Assembly: GCA_900757695.1 (NCBI GenBank)
Contig: CAAEOU010000086.1
Span: 1 to 10,144, forward strand
Origin: an uncultured Oscillospiraceae bacterium
Lineage (GTDB): Bacteria > Bacillota_A > Clostridia > Oscillospirales > Oscillospiraceae
Length of the DNA: 10,144 bases
Direction: 5' to 3'
Every line of letters begins with the position of its first letter. Within the stretch, counting starts at the first letter, position 1. Position numbers and translations under genes: made by a program. Positions 5,780 to 10,144 of this stretch are shown piece after piece. Below the pieces are notes generated by a model, which saw nothing but the letters and a program-made list of their open reading frames with translations, searched no databases and had not been told where the DNA came from.

Positions 5780-7387
5780 ATGGCAATCGGTACTTACGAA
5801 CAGTACAAAGCAAGACTGCTGGCTATGAAGCCTAACGTCTATCTCGACGGCAAGAAGATTGACCGTTCCAACGGCAAGACCGGCGCTGAGCGCGATCTGG
5901 CTGACTGGATTGTCGGCGGCACCTACGTCATGAAGCAGTGCTACGACACCGCAAATGACCCCGATTACCGTGATGTCTGCGTGGTAGAAGAGCCCGACGG
6001 CTCCGTTCACAACCGTTCCACTCACATTCATCAGTCCGTGGAAGACCTGCTGAAGAAGCAGCTTATGACCCGTCTGATCTGCCATCGCGTCGGCGGATGT
6101 ATGCAGCGCTGCATGGGCTCCGATGCCCTGAACGCTCTGTTCTCCGTCACCTACGACTGTGACCAGGCTTGCGGCACTGAGTATCATGCCCGTCTCCAGA
6201 AGTACATCAAGTACTGCCAGGAGAAGGACCTGATCTGCAACTGCGCACAGACCGACGTAAAGGGTTCCCGTAACCCCAAGTACAAGAGAGCGCATATGCA
6301 GCCCGATCCCGACCAGTTCTTCCACATCGTTGATACCGATGTAGACGGTCTGGACATCGACGGCACCCCCACCAAGGGCATCATTGTCCGCGGTGCAAAG
6401 ATCTGCAACTCCTGCGCTCCTTATGTGGACGAGATCATCGCTCTGCCCACCAAGTTCATGGATTCCGAGGATCGTGACTATGCAGTGGCCTTTGCTCTGC
6501 CCGCTGACTGGGACGGCATCAAGCTGATGGCTCTGCCCGGCCAGCATCACAAGAGAACCCGCCTCGACGCTCCCTTCGCTCAGATTGGCGACGTAGAGTC
6601 CCTGACCATTTTCGACGACGTGTTCGTTCCCTATTCCCGCGTGTTCATGAACGGCCGTGAGCAGGAAGGTGTTTGCCGCTATGCCGGCTACCTTGCTCTG
6701 ATGTTCGCTCATTATCATCGTCATTCCTACACCGGCTGTAAGACCGCTGTATCCGAGGTCATTGCCTCCCAGGCCGCTCTGGTCGCCGAGGTCAACGACA
6801 TCGCAAAGCAGTCTCACGTCCGTGACAAGCTGTGCGATATCATCCAGACTGCTGAGCTGGTATTCGCTGCCGGTCAGTGCTCTGCTTACCGCAGCCAGAA
6901 GTTCCCCTCCGGTCAGCAGGTTCCCGATGAGATCCTGACCAACGCTGGTCGTCGTCTGGCTGGCCATAACATCTACCACGAGTATGAGACCATGGCTGAC
7001 CTCACCGGCGGTGTCTGCGCTAGCCTTCCCCCCGAAGAGAACTTCTTCATGGAAGAGGACAACGTGGGCGAGCTGTGCAACAAGTACATCGTTCGCAACC
7101 CCGCTTGGAGTGCCGAGAACACCCATCGCGTTATGCGCATGATGGAGAACAAGCTCTGCGATTCCTTCGAGGCTGCTCAGGCTGTTGCAGGCGTTCACGG
7201 CGGCGGCTCTCCCCTCATGGAGACCATCTGTATGATGAGCCGTTATCCTCTGGAGGATCTGAAGGCCATCGCCAAGTACCTGGCAGGCATTCCCGGCTAC
7301 GAGAAGTGCCCCCGGTTCGAGCGTGCCTATCAGTCCCCCCGGGCAATGCTTGCCAAGTTCGATGCTTCCGTGGCGGCGAAAAAGTAA
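5780..7387 (+). CDS. 4-hydroxybutyryl-CoA dehydratase-like protein (AbfD/HpaB superfamily radical dehydratase)
   Basis: This 535-residue protein is homologous to the [4Fe-4S]/FAD enzyme 4-hydroxybutyryl-CoA dehydratase (about 490 residues), which removes water from an unactivated position through a ketyl radical. The iron-sulfur ligands are present with family spacing: Cys107 and Cys111 in GGCMQRC, and His313 and Cys320 in YHRHSYTGC. So are the residues matching Gln101, Tyr296 and Lys300 of the Clostridium aminobutyricum enzyme (Gln109, Tyr317, Lys321). Other family segments are FDDVFVPYSRVFMNG (278-292) and HGGGSP (473-478). Retained ligands separate it from the oxygenase (HpaB) branch. The segment that I recall as AHQTGA in AbfD reads ICNSCA here (208-213), so the pocket differs and another hydroxyacyl-CoA is likely. 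It is unusually Cys-rich (about 20). Codons are strongly biased (AAG, CTG, GAC, CGT), implying high expression. The CoA-transferase upstream fits a role in supplying its substrate. Confidence 0.88.
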   Translation: MAIGTYEQYKARLLAMKPNVYLDGKKIDRSNGKTGAERDLADWIVGGTYVMKQCYDTANDPDYRDVCVVEEPDGSVHNRSTHIHQSVEDLLKKQLMTRLICHRVGGCMQRCMGSDALNALFSVTYDCDQACGTEYHARLQKYIKYCQEKDLICNCAQTDVKGSRNPKYKRAHMQPDPDQFFHIVDTDVDGLDIDGTPTKGIIVRGAKICNSCAPYVDEIIALPTKFMDSEDRDYAVAFALPADWDGIKLMALPGQHHKRTRLDAPFAQIGDVESLTIFDDVFVPYSRVFMNGREQEGVCRYAGYLALMFAHYHRHSYTGCKTAVSEVIASQAALVAEVNDIAKQSHVRDKLCDIIQTAELVFAAGQCSAYRSQKFPSGQQVPDEILTNAGRRLAGHNIYHEYETMADLTGGVCASLPPEENFFMEEDNVGELCNKYIVRNPAWSAENTHRVMRMMENKLCDSFEAAQAVAGVHGGGSPLMETICMMSRYPLEDLKAIAKYLAGIPGYEKCPRFERAYQSPRAMLAKFDASVAAKK

Positions 7388-7486
7388 TTCTCATGCAAAC
7401 CACCACCCCATGCCCTGCGGTGCGTAGGGTGGCGTCTCAAATTGTCCCGCTTCTTAATTCCAATTTATGAATAGGAGTGTTTTATC

Positions 7487-8344
7487 ATGGCGCATCTCAA
7501 CCGTAAAATCGGCATTCCCTCCTTTAACATGGCCGGCAAGACCGCCATCATCACCGGCGGCACCCAAGGTCTGGGCTTTGGCATGGCCTGCGCGCTGGCC
7601 GCCTATGGCGCCAACGTGGTCATCACCGCCCGCACCGCCTCCAAGGTGGAGGACGCCGTAGCAGACCTGAACGAGAACTACTGCAAGGGTGGCCGCGCGT
7701 TTGGCATCCCTGCCGATTCCAGCAAGCTGGAGAACATCCGCATGGTCATTGACAAGACCGTGGAGGAGTTCGGCGAGCTGAATATCCTCATCAACAACGC
7801 TGGCATCTCCGGCCCCACCGCTCTGATCGTGGAGACCCGGGAAGGCCGTCCCGAATATAATCCCGAGGACTTTTCCAAGGTGCTGGCCACCAACCTTACC
7901 GGAACCTTTATGTTCTGCCAGGAGGCCGCTCGCCAGATGATCAAGCAGAACACCACCAACGGCAAGAAGGGCGGCAAGATCATCATCACCGCTTCTGTGG
8001 GCGGTTTCATGGGCGGCAAGGGCGTTGTGGGATACAGCGCATCCAAGGCGGGCTGCCTGAGCCTGGCCCGTACCATGGCGAACAACTTTGGCCGGGAGAA
8101 CATCACCGTCAACTGCATTTGCCCCGGCTATGTGGTGACGCCGCTCAACGAGGAGTTCTTTGTGGATAAGGACGGCAACCCCACCGATTACTACAAGCAG
8201 CAGACCAAATCCACCTCTGTGCGCCGTCTGGGCACCATCGAGGAGATCGCAGGCCCCGTGCTGGCCATGTGTTCTGATTCCTTTAACTATATGACCGGCA
8301 CCTACATTCTGGCCGACGGCGGTCAGTCCATTCCCGCAGAATAA
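7487..8344 (+). CDS. SDR family oxidoreductase (classical)
   Basis: This 285-residue classical short-chain dehydrogenase/reductase has all catalytic landmarks: TGGTQGLG (23-30), NNAG (103-106), Asn136 in TNLTG, Ser170 in ITASVGG, and Tyr183/Lys187 in YSASK. The C-terminus has the family's LADGG. Beta-2 ends in TART, pointing to NADP(H) rather than NAD(H). An insert after the NNAG strand (ETREGRPEYNPEDF, 116-129) and one before the Ser strand (NTTNGKKGG, 155-163) make it longer than the minus-strand SDR at 993, with which it shares the IPSF lead-in. AGGAG (7473-7477) lies 9 bases before the ATG. It follows the dehydratase by 99 bases with no convincing terminator between, and is 29 bases ahead of the hydrolase gene. 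It probably oxidises or reduces a hydroxyl/keto group of the same substrate family; which one cannot be read from the sequence. Confidence 0.93.
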   Translation: MAHLNRKIGIPSFNMAGKTAIITGGTQGLGFGMACALAAYGANVVITARTASKVEDAVADLNENYCKGGRAFGIPADSSKLENIRMVIDKTVEEFGELNILINNAGISGPTALIVETREGRPEYNPEDFSKVLATNLTGTFMFCQEAARQMIKQNTTNGKKGGKIIITASVGGFMGGKGVVGYSASKAGCLSLARTMANNFGRENITVNCICPGYVVTPLNEEFFVDKDGNPTDYYKQQTKSTSVRRLGTIEEIAGPVLAMCSDSFNYMTGTYILADGGQSIPAE

Positions 8345-8373
8345 AAACATATCATGCTGCAAGAGGTGAAATT

Positions 8374-9951
8374 ATGAAAAACATATCTCTGAATTTTCCC
8401 AAAGACCGCTTTACTCTGGATACCTACAACTACCAGGGCAAGGAGATCGTATACCGGATGTATCGGGACATTCCCTACTGCACAAAGCCGGTGGATATTA
8501 AATATCAGACGCTGAACGTGAAAGAACCGGTCTCCATTGACGGAGTTCCTGTGGATGCGTCTAATGCGCCGATCTTCTTTGGCATCGGCTGCGCGGGACT
8601 GCTTTCCACTACCGCCAACAGCGGCGGGACCTTTGGACCGCCGCCCGGTGCGGATGGCCCGATGGGCCCCGGCGGCCCTGGTGGTCCTGGGAGACCTCCC
8701 ATGCCGCCCAAGGACGCCACCCAGATCACCAGCAGTGAGGAATGGGAGGCCATGGCCGGCGGCGAAGGACATGCCGGCAGCGGAATCATGGGTATCGCTA
8801 CCCTGGGCAGTTTCCAAAGGCAGATGCCTGCAGGCCCCGGTCCCGGCGATGACGGGGAACCCATGGCACCCGATGGGAGCCGCTGGGGAAAACTGGCACT
8901 GGGCTATGTGATCGTAGAGGTAGGCTGCCGCGGACGGGAGAACCAGTGGCCTGACGGTACTTACTATGGAAAAGCCCCCGCCGCCATTGTGGATCTCAAG
9001 GCAGCAGTACGGTATATCCGTCATAACAAGGATGTTTTCCCCGGCGACTGCGAGAAGATCATTACCACCGGCGGCTCCGGCGGCGGCTGGCAGTCCACTC
9101 TGGTAGCGGCATCCGGAAACTGCGCCTGGTTTGAGCCGTATCTGGAGGCAATCGGCGCGGCCAAAGAGCGGGATGATGTGTTTGCATCCTACTCCACCTC
9201 ACCGATCATTGACCAGGAAAATGCCGACGGTGCCATTGAATTTCAGGGCGGCGGGCTGATCACCGATCCGGAGGAGAAAAAGCGTTCGGATCACATGACG
9301 GCGCTGTTTGGCGAATATTTGAAAGCAGCCGGGTTCCAGGGCAGAAACGGCTACGGAACGCTGACCCTCGAGAATCTGGGAGAGTACATTGCCAAGGAAT
9401 ACCTGATCCCTGATGCTACCCGTTACCTGAAAAAGCTTGATGATACAGAGCAAAAGGCGTATTTGTCCACACGCCCCTGGATCAAATATGATGGAGAGCA
9501 GGCTGCGCTGACCTTTGAGGACTTTGGCCTCTATGCCACCCGGGATGCCCGTGTGCCAGCTTTCGATGATCTGGGAATGAGCCAGCCTTCGCCCATCCTC
9601 TTTGGCAACGAAACCACCAATGCCCGGCATTTCACAGACTATTCGGAACAGCTGGCTACAGGCGACGCAAGCGCTAAGCTAGACCCCGCGCTCGTCGACC
9701 TTATTCACAGCCAGAATCCCACCTGGCATATCCTCCAGAAGCACTCGGATGTAGCGCCTCACTGGTGGATTCGCCATGGCGCCTGCGACCCCAGTCTGGC
9801 AGTACCCCCCGCGGTGTTGCTGGCCACGGCGCTGGAAAACGCCGGGAAGGACGTCAACTGTCGGTTGGTATGGGACGGCGGCCACTGTGAAGATGATGAC
9901 CAGGAGGTCTTTCTTTCCTGGGTGGCCGAAATCACAGGTCATACGCTGTAA
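8374..9951 (+). CDS. Tannase-like alpha/beta hydrolase (subtype B tannase family) with Gly/Pro-rich insert
   Basis: This 525-residue serine esterase-like protein resembles the bacterial subtype B tannases. The nucleophile elbow is GGSGGG (233-238, Ser235) after KIITT. The likely Asp472 is in WWIRHGACD and His504 in WDGGHCEDDD. The 32-residue Asp-to-His distance equals that of the Lactobacillus plantarum tannase as I recall it (Asp419, His451). PAFDDLG and NARHF are further family segments. In tannase, a second Asp two residues after the catalytic one contacts the galloyl group. Here it is Ser474, so galloyl esters may not be the substrate. Residues 84-112 form a Gly/Pro-rich, collagen-like insert, and 153-168 is a second such stretch. 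No signal peptide is visible, so it should act in the cytoplasm on an imported ester. GAGGTGA lies 5 bases before the ATG. It may free the hydroxy acid used by the operon. Confidence 0.82.
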   Translation: MKNISLNFPKDRFTLDTYNYQGKEIVYRMYRDIPYCTKPVDIKYQTLNVKEPVSIDGVPVDASNAPIFFGIGCAGLLSTTANSGGTFGPPPGADGPMGPGGPGGPGRPPMPPKDATQITSSEEWEAMAGGEGHAGSGIMGIATLGSFQRQMPAGPGPGDDGEPMAPDGSRWGKLALGYVIVEVGCRGRENQWPDGTYYGKAPAAIVDLKAAVRYIRHNKDVFPGDCEKIITTGGSGGGWQSTLVAASGNCAWFEPYLEAIGAAKERDDVFASYSTSPIIDQENADGAIEFQGGGLITDPEEKKRSDHMTALFGEYLKAAGFQGRNGYGTLTLENLGEYIAKEYLIPDATRYLKKLDDTEQKAYLSTRPWIKYDGEQAALTFEDFGLYATRDARVPAFDDLGMSQPSPILFGNETTNARHFTDYSEQLATGDASAKLDPALVDLIHSQNPTWHILQKHSDVAPHWWIRHGACDPSLAVPPAVLLATALENAGKDVNCRLVWDGGHCEDDDQEVFLSWVAEITGHTL

Positions 9952-10022
9952 AAAAAACACACAGGCCCAGAGAGGTTCTGTGAGAAACGGAAAACGAAAA
10001 AGTTGTAAGGAGGAGAGTCTGC

Positions 10023-10144
10023 TTGCACAACAGCAATCGAACATTATATGAAAAGATAGACAGCATGATTGTTCGGGTCCTGAAATATGTCTCGTATATT
10101 TCGGTGGTCTGCCTGCTCGTGATCATGTTTGTGGCTTTCTTCAA
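10023..10144 (+). CDS. Small membrane protein, probable TRAP transporter DctQ-type subunit (5' end only)
   Basis: A frame open to the window's right edge starts at TTG 10023, 9 bases after a full AGGAGG (10008-10013), and encodes MHNSNRTLYEKIDSMIVRVL followed by a hydrophobic helix (SVVCLLVIMFVAFF). A short charged N-terminus, an amphipathic segment and then a first membrane helix resemble TRAP DctQ small subunits, which with DctM and a binding protein import carboxylates using ion gradients. Only 40 residues are visible, so another small membrane protein (for example TctB) cannot be excluded. An alternative start is ATG at 10065, but it has no good ribosome site. The gap of 71 bases after the hydrolase contains no strong terminator, so it likely belongs to the same operon. 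Confidence 0.5.
   Translation, partial: MHNSNRTLYEKIDSMIVRVLKYVSYISVVCLLVIMFVAFF

Noticed and set aside
5756..7198. 480-codon open frame on the minus strand opposite the dehydratase
   Set aside because: It results from the dehydratase's strong codon bias, which removes stop codons from the complementary frame. The translation is low-complexity Val/Leu/Gly/Asp/His-rich with no recognisable domain.
7388..7486. Possible terminator between dehydratase and second SDR (CCACCC...GGGTGG, about 7400-7432)
   Set aside because: Only a 6-bp stem with a loop of about 17 bases and no T-run; too weak to call.
8537..8911. 124-codon plus-strand frame inside the hydrolase gene
   Set aside because: It overlaps the Gly/Pro-rich part of the hydrolase in another frame; its Arg/Pro/Ala-rich product is a composition artefact.
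9957..9982. Short inverted repeat CACAG...CTGTG after the hydrolase gene
   Set aside because: A stem of 5-6 bp without a T-run; not a convincing terminator, and the next gene's ribosome site follows closely.

Overview
The window looks like part of a chromosome of an anaerobic, moderately GC-rich Firmicute of the class Clostridia; a gut Oscillospiraceae/Lachnospiraceae-type organism is my best guess. This is inferred from strong AGGAGG-type ribosome binding sites, two TTG starts, clostridial-style intrinsic terminators, an oxygen-sensitive AbfD-type iron-sulfur flavoprotein dehydratase, and the mix of SDR, CoA-transferase and transporter genes. No marker gene is present to fix the taxon.

Layout. 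Positions 1-686 hold the 3' part of an IS110-family transposase whose reading frame is interrupted near position 36, so it is probably a relic. About 300 bases without a gene follow; they contain a weak hairpin and, at the far end, a clear minus-strand terminator. A minus-strand SDR oxidoreductase (993-1787) is divergent from a LysR-type regulator (1938-2885), which ends at its own terminator. After a 220-base regulatory gap, a plus-strand gene series begins: an AbfT/Cat2-like CoA-transferase (3106-4398), an oxalate/formate-antiporter-like MFS carrier (4429-5622), an AbfD-like radical dehydratase of the HpaB superfamily (5780-7387), a second SDR (7487-8344), a tannase-like alpha/beta hydrolase with a Gly/Pro-rich insert (8374-9951), and the start of a small membrane protein cut by the window end (10023-10144), probably the DctQ subunit of a TRAP transporter.

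How the genes may work together (inference): an ester or hydroxy-acid substrate is imported by the MFS and/or TRAP system and cleaved inside the cell by the tannase-like esterase, which has no signal peptide. Hydroxyl/keto groups are interconverted by the two SDRs, the acid is activated by the CoA-transferase, and the hydroxyacyl-CoA is dehydrated by the AbfD-like enzyme. The divergent LysR regulator probably responds to a substrate or intermediate. The combination resembles the activate-then-dehydrate logic of 4-hydroxybutyrate fermentation (AbfT + AbfD). However, the esterase, the paired SDRs and changed active-site residues in the dehydratase argue for a different substrate, so this is a candidate undescribed anaerobic catabolic pathway.

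Residue assignments made by comparison with AbfD, tannase and CoA-transferase family members rest on recalled family sequences, not on an alignment run here.
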